Assembly (NCBI RefSeq): GCF_947499215.1 | Contig: NZ_CANMNI010000003.1 | Coordinates: forward strand, 248,001-312,000 | Reading direction: 5' to 3' | Length of the DNA: 64,000 nucleotides | Origin: an uncultured Pontibacter sp. | GTDB taxonomy: Bacteria > Bacteroidota > Bacteroidia > Cytophagales > Hymenobacteraceae | Part shown: piece by piece, positions 34,680-45,300 of the stretch | Position numbering within the stretch: the stretch's first letter is position 1 | Layout: every line of letters begins with the position of its first letter | Notes under the pieces: model-generated | What the model saw: only the letters and a program-made list of their open reading frames with translations | The model's database searches: none | What the model was told of the DNA's origin: nothing | Made by a program: the position numbers and the translations under genes

Positions 34680-37600
34680 CTACTCGGTGTGTCTAAAGTA
34701 TATGTTAAAAGTAGTGCCTACATTTACCTGACTGTCTACTTCTACTTTGCCACCCAGCAACTCGGCTTGGGTTTTGACAAGATGCAGTCCCAGACCACGG
34801 CCTTCGGCATGCGAATGGAATCGTTTGTACAGACCAAAGACTTTTCCCTTCTCCTTCCTTAAATCGATCCCAAGTCCATTGTCTGAAACGCTGAGACAAA
34901 TATAGTTAGGAATAGTGAAAGTTTTAAGTCGTAGCTCTAAATTTCTGTCAGGTGATTGGTATTTCAACGCGTTGGTAACCAGATTGTGCATAATGCTGTG
35001 CACATAGCTCCGGACGGCAACAACATGGGGTGCCTTGTCAAAGTCAGGGAGGATGTGCATGTCTTTCCCCATCATCTCATCTGGCAGGCTATCAAGTACT
35101 TCTTCAAACACGTCGCTGAACCATACGTCCTCCCTGACTTTGCTAAGCTCACTCCGGATGGTGAGAATATCGTTTAGGTCCCGAATGGTGCTATCAAGCA
35201 GTTTGGCAGATTTAAACAGATTGTCGATCACCCGCGGGTTCATAGGCGAATCTGGTTTGTGCTTGTCATAGATAGTGGTGAGCCCCAGTATATTGGCGAT
35301 CGGTGCCCGCAGGTTGTGTGACACAATGTAGGCGAACTGCTGCAGGTTCTGGTTTTGCTTCAGGAGCTGGTCAGTGAGCTCATCACGCTTGGCCTCCGCT
35401 TCCTTATACCATGTCATGTCCGAGGCAGAGCCATCGAGGCGGTATACCAGCCCGTCTTTGTCAAGCCTTGGCGATATACGTAGCATGAGCCATTTGATTT
35501 GCCTGTCTTTAGTGGTAATACGCACCTCGCAGTGCTGACGAAGCCCAGCCAGCAGTTCAGGTATAATGTTGTCCTCCACGGCCCTTCTGTCTTCATCGTG
35601 TATGGTGCTGCACCATAGGTTGGGATCATTTAGAAAATCCTCCTCGGTATAGCCTGTCAGTTCAAGGCACTGTGGGCTTACGTATAGCATGTTCAGTTCG
35701 CTATCAGCCGAAAAGATCATTTCAGGTATGTTCTCGAGCGTGGACTGTAAGAGGTTTTTGGCTTTGAGGGCTTCCTGCTCAGTCTGTTTGCGTTCTGTTA
35801 TATCCTGCACGGAGCCGTGGAAGCGAATCAGTTTGCCTTGGGCGTCATACTCCGGCTCCCCAATCTCATAGACCATACGAACGCTTCCATCCGGCCGCAC
35901 GATGCTGTGCTCCACCGACATGATTGTGCGGCTCTTTATTGCGTTAGCGAACGCCTGCTTGAGCGAGTCGCGCTCAGCATCTGGCACAAATAGCATAATG
36001 TTACTGAGCGTTGGTAAGAAGGCCTTTTTACTGACGCCATAGATGTCGTACACACTGTCAGACCAAGTAACGTGGTCATGCTCAAAGAACAGCTCCCAGT
36101 TGCCGAGTTGAGCGAGTTGCTGAGCCCGGGCCAACTGCTCCTCGTTTCGCCTGATAAGCTCCATGGCCAGTTTTCGCTCCGAAATATCGAGCACACTCAA
36201 GGCCACCGCCAGCACCCTGTCGTCAGGGCCGAGCACCGGGCGCAGTGACACCTCATGCCAGAAGTCACCGCGGCCCGTCTCATAGATCACGGTTTCGCCA
36301 CGCAGTACTTTGGCATGTTGCAGCTTAAGGTCTTCTGCCATATCCTGGGGCAAGAACTCCAGAAAATGGTGCCCTATTTCCAGTTCGCGGAGCAGTGATC
36401 GGTAAACCTCTTCTTTGGCTACGCTATTGTACATCATGATGCGGAAAGAGCTGTCAAGTAGGTAGATGGCTTGGGGCGAACTATTCAGCAGCGCGCGCAG
36501 GTTAGCCTCACTCGTGACAAGTTGCTCCTGCGCGTTTTTCTGATCCGTAATATCGATCATAGTGCCGTTCCAGATCACATGGCCGGCGTCTTTTAACGTG
36601 GGCAGTCCGTGGGCCTGTATCCATTTTCGGGTGCTTGCGTTTGGCGGACTGATGCGGAACACCACCACCAGCGGGCTAAGCTTACGGTAGGAGCCCAGCA
36701 GAGCCTTCCGCACTGTGGCGGCATCCTCTGGGGCGATGTAACGATACAGAGCATCCGGGTTGGCATAGGCCTCCTGTGGATTTATCTGGAGCAGTTCTTT
36801 TATACCTTCGCTTATGAAAGTGAATGTGTACCGCAGATCGCTCTTCATCTGAAGTTGAAAAACGGCGCCGGGTATGCTTGAACTGACTTCGCGGAGCTGC
36901 GTCTCGCTTTTCTGGAGTTGATCGATCATCTGCTGACGCTCCTCCACATTGATGGCGACCACTAGCCGGGGCATGGAGTCCTCCCAGTCAGGCAGGGCGT
37001 GTGAAACTACCTCTACCTCGAAAATGCTCCCGTCTTTACGCTTATGACGTGTTTTACTGTACTGTGACTCTTTTTTATCTTGTTGCTCGAGTTTGTACTT
37101 GAGCAGGGGCACGTCCGTTTCAGGGCGAATGTCGAAAATGTTGAGTTGCAGAAACTCCTCCCGTGTATAGCCATACCCACGAAGGGTCGCCTCATTCACA
37201 TCCAAGAAATGCCTGTTTCGCTGGTCGTATACCCACATCGGGATTGGGTTGGAGTCGAACAGGAGCTTATACTGCTTCTGGCTTTCCAACAGAGCTTTTT
37301 GAAGTTGAAGCCGCTCTTTTACTTCAGTATTTAATATCCGGTTATCAAGTCTCAGACGTTGGAATACGTTGCGTATCAACAGCACCGCAATCAGGCCCAC
37401 GAGTAGGGTCAGGCCTAGCAGCAGTTTGTGGTTGTCCACAAACGAGGCGATAGACACTGCCGCCTGCTTGCCGCTTTGGTGTGCAGCGCCGCGAATGCTA
37501 TCACTCAGTTGCTTTAAGTAGCCTTGGTGCTGCTGATACTCTGGGGTGATGACTTGTCGGTTAAAAGCTAGCGCCTCTTTGGGGTCACCACTTCGACTCA

Positions 37601-38027
37601 AGTCCAGCAAGTGAGCTATGAGTGTGTCATGGGCGGCATTCTCCTCCTCAAACTTGTCCAGCATATGTAGCCGGCTTTTGTTTTTCACAAGTCGTTTGAG
37701 CTCTTTGATCATGACGGAGCTTTGCTGCTGCGTCCCTCGAATCTCGCGTTCGTACTCTCTCTTTTCCTTTAAACTATTGGATGTCAGGTGCAGCAGCACC
37801 GCTTTATGCACGGCATCGTCGTTGCTCTGCAGGTCATCAATAAGCTCCAGTTCCTGCAGCAGCACCTCCAAGTAGGCACTCTGATCGAGCTGTACCTGAC
37901 GGGCCTGAAAGAAGGTATAGGAAATGATGACAAGCAGGATGAGCAGCAGGCCGGCAAATGTGAGCAGCACCAACTGAATCGTGCGCGATGCTTTTGGCAA
38001 AGGCGACAGGTCGTTTGTTTTCAACAT
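34680..38027 (-). CDS. Sensor histidine kinase with five PAS domains
   Basis: A 1115-residue kinase. Two membrane segments (residues about 17-40 and 200-222) enclose a helical extracytoplasmic region resembling CHASE3. Five PAS modules follow, seen as SQKQYKLLFDSNPIPMWVYD, SETQLREVSSSIPGAVFQLQ, SEANLRALLNSSPQAIYLLD, the ELFFEHDHVTWSDSVYDIYG region and LLQSTLENIPEMIFSADSEL. The kinase core has H-box FAYIVSHNLRAPIANILGL and an HATPase domain (HNLVTNALKYQSPD, VSDNGLGIDL, GRGLGLHLVKTQAELLGG). The signal is unknown. It transcribes towards the response regulator and lies inside the copper-type locus, so redox or metal sensing is possible but unproven. Confidence 0.95.
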   Translation of the reverse strand: MLKTNDLSPLPKASRTIQLVLLTFAGLLLILLVIISYTFFQARQVQLDQSAYLEVLLQELELIDDLQSNDDAVHKAVLLHLTSNSLKEKREYEREIRGTQQQSSVMIKELKRLVKNKSRLHMLDKFEEENAAHDTLIAHLLDLSRSGDPKEALAFNRQVITPEYQQHQGYLKQLSDSIRGAAHQSGKQAAVSIASFVDNHKLLLGLTLLVGLIAVLLIRNVFQRLRLDNRILNTEVKERLQLQKALLESQKQYKLLFDSNPIPMWVYDQRNRHFLDVNEATLRGYGYTREEFLQLNIFDIRPETDVPLLKYKLEQQDKKESQYSKTRHKRKDGSIFEVEVVSHALPDWEDSMPRLVVAINVEERQQMIDQLQKSETQLREVSSSIPGAVFQLQMKSDLRYTFTFISEGIKELLQINPQEAYANPDALYRYIAPEDAATVRKALLGSYRKLSPLVVVFRISPPNASTRKWIQAHGLPTLKDAGHVIWNGTMIDITDQKNAQEQLVTSEANLRALLNSSPQAIYLLDSSFRIMMYNSVAKEEVYRSLLRELEIGHHFLEFLPQDMAEDLKLQHAKVLRGETVIYETGRGDFWHEVSLRPVLGPDDRVLAVALSVLDISERKLAMELIRRNEEQLARAQQLAQLGNWELFFEHDHVTWSDSVYDIYGVSKKAFLPTLSNIMLFVPDAERDSLKQAFANAIKSRTIMSVEHSIVRPDGSVRMVYEIGEPEYDAQGKLIRFHGSVQDITERKQTEQEALKAKNLLQSTLENIPEMIFSADSELNMLYVSPQCLELTGYTEEDFLNDPNLWCSTIHDEDRRAVEDNIIPELLAGLRQHCEVRITTKDRQIKWLMLRISPRLDKDGLVYRLDGSASDMTWYKEAEAKRDELTDQLLKQNQNLQQFAYIVSHNLRAPIANILGLTTIYDKHKPDSPMNPRVIDNLFKSAKLLDSTIRDLNDILTIRSELSKVREDVWFSDVFEEVLDSLPDEMMGKDMHILPDFDKAPHVVAVRSYVHSIMHNLVTNALKYQSPDRNLELRLKTFTIPNYICLSVSDNGLGIDLRKEKGKVFGLYKRFHSHAEGRGLGLHLVKTQAELLGGKVEVDSQVNVGTTFNIYFRHTE

Positions 38028-38335
38028 GAGGGTGCGGGGTCAGGTGCTATTAACTTTACGTTTGTCGAAAATCAAAATAGCTGAATTTGCACTAAAATTG
38101 CGCAGATTGTTTCACAACATAAAAAAATGAAGCATCAATAACAAAAAAAATATCAATTTCTGGCCCAAGGGAATTCTTTTAGCCGGGCTATCCAGAAATC
38201 CTTACAGGACTAATTCATCTCCGTGTTTTTCCGGAGCTTCATAAATCTGTAAACCTTTCAAAAGATAATGTAACACAGCTGGGGTATGGTATGCGTACCT
38301 TTGTATTGTTGGAAGGCATAATCAATTCGCATAGA
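38028..38335. other. Promoter region between the kinase and copA genes
   Basis: It holds the copA promoter (-7 at 38296-38303) and the upstream region of the kinase gene on the other strand. It is AT-rich, with no other gene. Confidence 0.5.
38296..38303 (+). promoter_or_regulatory. -7 element TACCTTTG for copA
   Basis: An exact match, 33 nt before the ATG at 38336. It lies inside the longer reading frame that begins at 38291, which argues for 38336 as the true start. No clear TTTG at -33, so activation by the AraC-type regulator is possible. Confidence 0.6.
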
Positions 38336-40573
38336 ATGGAGACGATCGAGAAAAAAACATATAAAAAGGAGACGTTCCCGGTGGAGGGAATGACCTGCGC
38401 CTCCTGTGCATCGAGCATCGAGAGTATGCTGCGCACCGTGGACGGGGTACAGGAAGCCAATGTTAACTTTGCGGGCAAAACCGTGCAGGTGGCCTACACC
38501 CCCACGCAGGTGCAGCCAAACCAGCTGCGTGACACACTGCAGGAGATAGGCTTTGAATTGCTCATAGAAGAGCATACGGAAGTAGAGCTGGAAGAGCGGC
38601 AGGCGGCGGCCCTTGCATCTCTTAAAACCAGAACCATTGCCGCGGCTGTGTTGGCGTTCCCGGTTTTTGTACTGGGAATGTTTTTTCACAATGCCTTTAG
38701 CTGGGGGAACTGGGCCATGCTGGCCTTCACGACGCCGGTGCTGCTCTGGGCGGGCCGCCACTTTTTTGTGAACGCATGGGGGCAGGCCAAGTACTTGCGC
38801 GCCAACATGGACACACTCGTGGCCCTGAGCACCGGCATCGCGTTCGCTTTCAGTTTGTTCAACACGGTATACCCGGAGTTTTTCTTGAGCAGGGGATTGG
38901 AGCCGCACGTTTATTATGAAGCGGTGGCCGTGATCATTGCCTTTATTCTGTTGGGCAAATACCTCGAAGAAGGAGCCAAAAGCAGAAGTTCTCAGGCTAT
39001 TAAAAAGCTGATGGGGCTTCAGCCCAAGACAGTACGCGTGCTGCGCGATGGTATAGAAGCCCAAATCCGGATAGAGGAGGTGCGCATCGGGGATCATGTG
39101 CTGCTGCTGCCCGGCGATCGGGTTCCGGTCGATGGTGAAGTGCTATCCGGTACGACCTATGTTGATGAGAGCATGCTGAGCGGCGAGCCCCTGCCTGTGC
39201 AGAAGCAGGCGGGCGATATGCTCTTTGCCGGCACCATCAACCAGAAGGGAAGTCTGCAGCTAATTGCCCGCAAAACGGGAGGCGAGACCATGCTGGCGCA
39301 CATCATCAAAATGGTGCAGGAGGCGCAGGGTAGCAAGGCGCCGGTGCAGAAGCTGGTGGATAAGATCGCAGGAATTTTCGTGCCAATCGTGCTGCTTATC
39401 GCGCTGCTTACCTTTGGGGCTTGGATAACGCTGGGAGGGGAGGCCTATCTGTCACAGGGCTTGGTGTCCATGATCTCCGTGTTGGTGATCGCCTGCCCTT
39501 GCGCGCTGGGACTGGCCACGCCGACCGCCATTATGGTGGGTGTGGGCAAGGGCGCTGAAAACGGCATCCTGATAAAGGACGCGCAGAGTCTGGAGCACGC
39601 CTATAAAGCCAATGCTATTCTACTGGACAAGACGGGCACCATTACACTAGGTAAGCCCTCTGTTACGGATGTGGTTTGGGCCGACCATGTAACGGAGCAG
39701 GAAAGGCTCTCACAGCTATTCTATTCCATAGAAGCCAAATCGGAGCATCCCATTGCACAGGCTATCTATACCTATTATAAAGAGCAAGGGATGCAGCCTG
39801 TGGAGCCGACCTACTTTAACAGTGTGACTGGTATGGGGGTGGAGGCTGCATTTGAAGGGCGGAAATATTTTGCCGGTAACGAGAAGCTGCTGAAACAGGA
39901 AGGGATAGGTATAGGCGCCCAGCTGCTCGAGGCAGCCAAACTACTGCAGGAAAATGCGAAAACTGCCGTCTACTTTGCGGATGCGAGTCAGGCACTCGGC
40001 GTGTTTGCCGTGAGCGACCCCGTTAAACCGGCTGCCGCCGAAGGTATAAAACGCATGAAGGAAGCCGGATTGGAGGTATACATGCTCACCGGTGACAATG
40101 CCCAGACTGCTGCTGCAGTTTCCAGACAAGTGGGTATTACCCATTTTGAGGCTGAATTGCTGCCGGATGACAAAGCCTCTTTTGTGAAGAAACTGCAGGC
40201 GGAAGGCAAAGTGGTGGCCATGGTGGGTGACGGCATAAACGATGCGCAGGCCCTTGCCACCGCCGATGTAAGCATAGCCATGGGGCACGGCACGGATGTG
40301 GCCATGGATGTGGCCGGCATCACACTCATGCGCTCAGACCTGATGCAGGTAGCTGCCGCCATCAACCTGTCGCGGGCGACAGTGCGCACGATCCGGCAAA
40401 ACCTGTTTTGGGCATTTATTTACAATGTGATCTGTATACCGGTCGCCGCGGGCCTGCTGTTTCCATTCACCGGCTTCCTGCTAAACCCGATGCTGGCAGG
40501 GGCAGCCATGGCGCTTAGTTCTGTATCCGTGGTAAGTAACAGCCTGCGCCTGCGCGGCAAAAAACTTTATTAA
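38336..40573 (+). CDS. copA: Copper-type heavy-metal P1B ATPase
   Basis: A 745-residue transporter. An N-terminal HMA domain has GMTCASCASSIE near residues 18-29. Membrane helices follow, with the CPC motif in VIACPCALGLATPTAIM at about residue 386, the phospho-site DKTGTITLGKPSV at about 431, HP motif SEHPIAQA at about 468 and hinge GDGINDAQALATADVSIAMG near 630. The CPC motif is typical of Cu+/Ag+ exporters that use ATP to move metal out of the cytoplasm. A CopZ-like chaperone gene follows. The longer frame from 38291 is not favoured because a -7 element lies in it. Confidence 0.95.
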   Translation: METIEKKTYKKETFPVEGMTCASCASSIESMLRTVDGVQEANVNFAGKTVQVAYTPTQVQPNQLRDTLQEIGFELLIEEHTEVELEERQAAALASLKTRTIAAAVLAFPVFVLGMFFHNAFSWGNWAMLAFTTPVLLWAGRHFFVNAWGQAKYLRANMDTLVALSTGIAFAFSLFNTVYPEFFLSRGLEPHVYYEAVAVIIAFILLGKYLEEGAKSRSSQAIKKLMGLQPKTVRVLRDGIEAQIRIEEVRIGDHVLLLPGDRVPVDGEVLSGTTYVDESMLSGEPLPVQKQAGDMLFAGTINQKGSLQLIARKTGGETMLAHIIKMVQEAQGSKAPVQKLVDKIAGIFVPIVLLIALLTFGAWITLGGEAYLSQGLVSMISVLVIACPCALGLATPTAIMVGVGKGAENGILIKDAQSLEHAYKANAILLDKTGTITLGKPSVTDVVWADHVTEQERLSQLFYSIEAKSEHPIAQAIYTYYKEQGMQPVEPTYFNSVTGMGVEAAFEGRKYFAGNEKLLKQEGIGIGAQLLEAAKLLQENAKTAVYFADASQALGVFAVSDPVKPAAAEGIKRMKEAGLEVYMLTGDNAQTAAAVSRQVGITHFEAELLPDDKASFVKKLQAEGKVVAMVGDGINDAQALATADVSIAMGHGTDVAMDVAGITLMRSDLMQVAAAINLSRATVRTIRQNLFWAFIYNVICIPVAAGLLFPFTGFLLNPMLAGAAMALSSVSVVSNSLRLRGKKLY

Positions 40574-40609
40574 ATGAATTTGTTAATCAGTTTATAAATT
40601 ATGTTAAAT

Positions 40610-40819
40610 ATGAAGACCTATAAATTTAAAACAACGATCAACTGTGGAAGCTGCATTAGAGCGGTAACACCCCATATGAACAAACTGGAAGGGGTGCAGG
40701 ACTGGAAGGTGGACACAGACAATCCGGACAAAATACTGGAAGTGACCTCTGATAGCCTTGATGCGCAGACGATCAAAAGCACAGTGGAAAAAGCGGGTTT
40801 CAAAGCAGAGCAGGTGTAG
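40610..40819 (+). CDS. CopZ-like heavy-metal-associated protein
   Basis: A 69-residue HMA domain: TINCGSCIRAVTPHMNKLEG with the CGSC metal pair, then LEVTSDSLDAQTIKSTVEKAGF. It would carry Cu+ in the cytoplasm and hand it to CopA. It follows copA after 36 bp with no terminator between, so they are probably co-transcribed. The start at 40610 is likely; 40601 adds three residues. Confidence 0.9.
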   Translation: MKTYKFKTTINCGSCIRAVTPHMNKLEGVQDWKVDTDNPDKILEVTSDSLDAQTIKSTVEKAGFKAEQV

Positions 40820-40879
40820 TCGATGCTGACAGCTGAAAAGCTACGGGTAAGATTATAAAGATAGAAACCGATATGAATT

Positions 40880-40918
40880 AAGATGGGCAAACTGAGAGAT
40901 CAGTTTGCCCATCTTTTT
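40880..40918. terminator. Bidirectional terminator overlapping the end of the TMEM220-like gene
   Basis: A perfect 16-bp stem AAGATGGGCAAACTGA/TCAGTTTGCCCATCTT with a GAGA loop, followed by TTT. It ends the copper transcript and also includes the stop codon of the minus-strand gene (40900-40902). Confidence 0.94.
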
Positions 40919-41247
40919 ATGTGGCCCGGCTCATGGGGCGGGTGCAGACTTGTTTTCTTCTTAAAGAGGAGGGCGAGTAGTAGCATCGAAAAAGCACCGA
41001 AGATCAGCAGCGCGACCTCGCTAGCCGCCGCATTTTGCCAGAAATAATAAACCCCTGCTGTATAGGCCGTAGCGGCAATTAATAGCCATACCCTGCCCAT
41101 GCGTTCGAGGGCAGTCATAAAGCTGAAGATAGCACCAGCTAAGTAGACCATAATCCACAACACCGCATCAGGGCGACTGTACTGCAAAGCAGCCGCCACC
41201 ACGAGGCAAACTCCCAACGCAATTGCTATAACCTGTTTGAAAGCCAT
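40900..41247 (-). CDS. Transmembrane 220-like protein
   Basis: A 115-residue protein with about four hydrophobic segments (VIAIALGVCLVVAAALQYS, VLWIMVYLAGAIFSFMTAL, LLIAATAYTAGVYYFW, LLIFGAFSMLLLALLF) and a charged tail KKKTSLHPPHEPGHIKRW. The order and size resemble the TMEM220 family of small membrane proteins, whose function is unknown. Its stop codon lies inside a bidirectional terminator. Confidence 0.7.
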   Translation of the reverse strand: MAFKQVIAIALGVCLVVAAALQYSRPDAVLWIMVYLAGAIFSFMTALERMGRVWLLIAATAYTAGVYYFWQNAAASEVALLIFGAFSMLLLALLFKKKTSLHPPHEPGHIKRWAN

Positions 41248-41361
41248 ACGATTGATACTTTATACTGTATTTTGGAATACTGCAATAAAATATAAAAGTT
41301 TTGCTAAAAAACAAAATCTATAGAGCAATTTTCATTTGAAAGAGACTTTAAGTATTGTATA

Positions 41362-42378
41362 CTACCAAGCCCACTGCGGACAAAGCACTTTGGAGGTGTT
41401 ACGCAGCTTAAAACCGAGCACCACCTCGTGACTACCCGTGTTAGAATTGCCTAGCGGGGACACAATGGCATCGTAGGAATAACTCAGGTCCATCAGATAG
41501 CTGATGTTGATGCCCGCCATAACTGCCATAGACTCCTTGTGTCGGTAAGACGCCGCAGCCCATACTCTGTCACTGTACATGGCTTTCAGGGTGGCGTCCA
41601 CTGACAACGGACTTGGCTGCGCCATCTTGAGCATCACTGATGGGATGAGCGCCAAATCCGGCGATACATCCAAACGATAGCCCCCGGTCAGGAAGTAGTG
41701 CTGCTGTAGACGGCCGCTGTTGTCGGTGGCCACGCCGGTGGTCAGATGTTCGCGCTTGCTGGGAACCAACTGCGTGCCGGCAAACCCGATATAGTAATTA
41801 TAGGAGTAGAGCCACAGGCCCATGTTCAGGTCAAACTTAGTCTCATTCACACGACCGTCGTTTATGGCTTGGTCATTCGGGTTGATCACCCGTACAGCGG
41901 TTGGGTCCAAGTTATATTGAATTAGGCCCGGCGCAACACCCGCAGCCAGACGCAACGTACGCGTCAGGGGCTGGTGGTAGGCGTAGTTCACGTTAAAGCT
42001 GCTGCGCTTGAGCGGGCCTGTCGCGGTTGTCATGGCTACGGCGCCGATACCATGGTGTGCTCTAACGCGGCGGTAAGAGGTCGGCTTTTTGGTGGTGACC
42101 TCTTTTGGCACAACGCCGGTGCGCTGCCCAACGGGCACAGGGTTCACATCTTTCAAGATCGGGGCATGGAACGTGGCGTAGTAGGAAACAGGGGCTCCCT
42201 CCAGTCCAGACCACTGCTGCCGCGTACCAATCTTCACATCAGCGTAGTCCTCTATTCCTGCTATGGCCGGATTGAGCAGGTAATTGTTGAGGGTGTACTG
42301 CGTGTACTGCGGCTTCTGCTGCGCCATGGCCTGCGTGGCTAGCAGAAGCACAAAACCCAAAGCTAAAAGTTTGTTCAT
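41362..42378 (-). CDS. PorP/SprF family type IX secretion membrane protein
   Basis: A 338-residue outer-membrane barrel with a signal peptide ending AMAQQ and PorP/SprF traits: YTLNNYLLNPAIAGIEDYAD, VKIGTRQQWSGLEGAPVSYY, NVNYAYHQPLTRTLRLAAGV, and a final LGFKLRNTSKV strand. In Flavobacterium, SprF acts with the SprB adhesin to bring it through the type IX system. Here the gene sits 6 bp downstream of a giant protein with a type B sorting domain, the same arrangement, so it probably serves that neighbour. Confidence 0.92.
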   Translation of the reverse strand: MNKLLALGFVLLLATQAMAQQKPQYTQYTLNNYLLNPAIAGIEDYADVKIGTRQQWSGLEGAPVSYYATFHAPILKDVNPVPVGQRTGVVPKEVTTKKPTSYRRVRAHHGIGAVAMTTATGPLKRSSFNVNYAYHQPLTRTLRLAAGVAPGLIQYNLDPTAVRVINPNDQAINDGRVNETKFDLNMGLWLYSYNYYIGFAGTQLVPSKREHLTTGVATDNSGRLQQHYFLTGGYRLDVSPDLALIPSVMLKMAQPSPLSVDATLKAMYSDRVWAAASYRHKESMAVMAGINISYLMDLSYSYDAIVSPLGNSNTGSHEVVLGFKLRNTSKVLCPQWAW

Positions 42379-42384
42379 AGGCTG

Positions 42385-45300
42385 TTATTTGACAATGGTA
42401 ATACTTCCTGAAAGTGGTTTCTCCTGACCATCCAACTGGATGAGATAATAATAAGTGGCTATTGGTAGCTCTTTGCCGTTCTGGCGACCATCCCATGGTA
42501 TTTTGTAGCCCACTGAGCTAAACACCACATTGCCCCACTGATTGAACACTTGCACTTTACAATTCTGATACTGCTCGATGTTGAGAATCTCCCACACATC
42601 GTTCACGCCGTCGTGGTTCGGGGTGAAGGTGTTTGGCACGTACACCAGCTGCTGCACGGTTATCGTCACCTCGTCGGTCGACACGCAGCCCGCCTCGTTC
42701 GTCACAGTTAAGGTATAGGTGGTGGTCTCTTTCGGGTTTGCGTATGGGTTGGCAACGGTCGGGTCGCTTAAGCCCTCAGCCGGTGACCAGCTATACTTGG
42801 TGCCGCCGCTTGCCTGTAACTGCACGGTCCTGCCCAGCATGATGGTCGCATCCGGGCCGGCATTGGCACTTGGGCTAGGCACTGTAACGGTTACCGCACT
42901 GCGCTCGCTCGCACACGATAGCGCCACTTCCTGTACATAATAAGTGGTCGTTTTGGTCAGCACCGGTGTCGTGAAATTAGATCCTACCTGAATAGGATTC
43001 CCACCCGTAGGTTGTGCGAACCACTCCAATCGACCACCTTTGCCAGTGGCGGTAAGTGTCGTTCTGCTGCCGTGGCAGATTGTCTGGCCGCTGGCCGCTG
43101 GCATGGCCGGTAGCGAGGTCACCGTTACTTTTACCGCCTCACTCACCAGTTGCTCACAGGACTCAGAGGTAATCACACGCCTGAACCAAGTGGTCTGGGT
43201 GAGTGTAGCTGGCTGGTAGTCCTTGACGTTGTTCACGCCCAGCGCCGTGGTGTAGCCGTTATCTGGACCACTTGTGCTGCTCTCCCAACTATAGTTATAG
43301 TTGCCGCTTCCCCCAGTTGGCACAGTGCCCGCCAATGGCGACGGTGTCGTTCCGTAGCAAACGGTCTGGTTCGTGCTGATGCGGTTGTTCGCCATCGGCG
43401 GTCGCACGCTGATGAACACGGCCGCACTCGTGTCCGGTGTAGGGCCTGAGAGCACCACACGTCTGAACCAAGTTGACTGCGTCAGGGCGGCCGGGCTGTA
43501 ATCCTGCCCGGTGCTGCTCCCCATAGCCGTTACAAATCCAGTTTTGGCACCTTTGATGCTCGATAGCCACAGGTATAGGTAAGTGCCGTCGCCGCCAGCT
43601 GGCATAGAGCCCTTCAGCGCGGCGGGCTTGTTTCCGGCGCAAATCACCTGATCGCTGTAGATGTTGTTGTTGACCACGCCCTTGTGTACTTCAATCAGAA
43701 TCGGCGCCGACACGGTTTCGCAACCGCCTGAGAACACACGACGTCGGTACCAGACAGACTCCTGCAGCGCCTGCGGGCTGTAATGGCGTCCATCGTGCAC
43801 ACCGGTTGCCGGTTGGTAGCCACCCTGCTGGGTACTGCTGCTTTCCCATAGGTAGGTATAAGTGCCCGCACCCGCGCCACCCGACGGGCTTGAACCGGAG
43901 AGCGGTGCCGGCGTTTGGCCACGGAAAATGCTTTGCGACAACCCAATCGTATTGTTGGTGATAACAGGCGACACTGTAATGGTCACCACATTGGAAACAT
44001 GCGCACATGGCCCAGACTCCACTATGCGGCGGTAGGAAGTTGTATAGGTAAGCGGACCGATGGTTAGGTCAGCCGAGTTGCCGCTCACTTTGCGGAACAC
44101 ACCATCAGTACCGGCGGCTTCCCAGAAGTAGGTATAGCTGCCGTCGCCGCCTGTAGGCTGCGATCCCGTCAGTTTGGCCGGAGAGCTTCCCGTACAGATC
44201 ACCTGATCTTCGGAGATGGTATTGTTGGCAATGACTTCATTCACCAGCACACGCAACTCAGGCGTTACACTGAAACATTCGCCAGCTGTTACTTTGCGGC
44301 GGAACCAAGTGGTTTGGGTAAGCTTGCTTGGCTGGTAGTTCATGCCGTTGTTGACGCCAGCAGCTGGTGCGAACTCGCCGCCTTCGATGCGATTTTCCCA
44401 CAGGTAAACAGGCTGCTCATTGCCGCCCGATGGTCGACTTGCTTTCAGCTCTTCCGGAGCCTCGCCGGCACAGACGGCATGCGCCTGTGTAATAATATTG
44501 TTGTTCGTGATAGCCGGCTGCACCGCAATCTCCAGCACTTGACTTATAGATTGGTTACAAGGGGCTGAGTAAACGATTCTTCGGAACCATGTATGCTCCA
44601 CAAGAGGTGCCGGGGCTTGATAGTCTGCTTGGTTGTTGGTGCCTGCCGCGGTTGCAAAATGCTGTCCGTCACGGCTGCTCTGCCATAGGTAGGTATAGCT
44701 GCCCTCGCCGCTTCCGCCGCTAGGAACCGCTCCTTTTATAATAGGGAGTATGTCACCAGCGCAGATGGTGAACTTCTCGACCGCGATGCTGTTGTTGCTG
44801 ATCGCCGGGAGCACCTCAACTTTGACAGCCGCACTGGTGTGCGCCGCACAAGGACCTGATGTGACCATGCGTCTGAACCAAGTGGTTTTCTTTAGCGCTT
44901 CCGGTTGGAAAGAGGCCGCTGTGGCTCCTTCGATTAGGCTAAATCCAGTATCGTCTCCTTTTTCGCTGCTCTCCCAACGGAAGGTATAGGTGCCCTCGCC
45001 ACCTCCGCCTGTTGGGGCAGTGCCCGTGATGCTGGCTGGCTGTTGGCCGGCGCAGATCGGTGCTACCGCCACACTCAGAATGTTGTTATCCAGTCGCTTG
45101 TTCACGGTTACGGTCACAGGTTGGCGCTCACTGCTGCCACAGCCATTGATATTCACAGCCTCTACATAGAAGGTGGTGGTTTGGTCCAGTACCGCAGTTT
45201 CAAAGCTATACCCTTCGAAGAGGTGCTGCTGCGCAGCCGCATTGGCATACCAGCGGAAGGTATTGGTTGTGTTGCTGTTTACGGTCAGGGTGGCCATGCT

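Noticed and set aside
38258-39097. A 279-residue minus-strand frame over the start of copA
   Set aside because: It is antisense to the HMA and first membrane segments of CopA and has no family signature.
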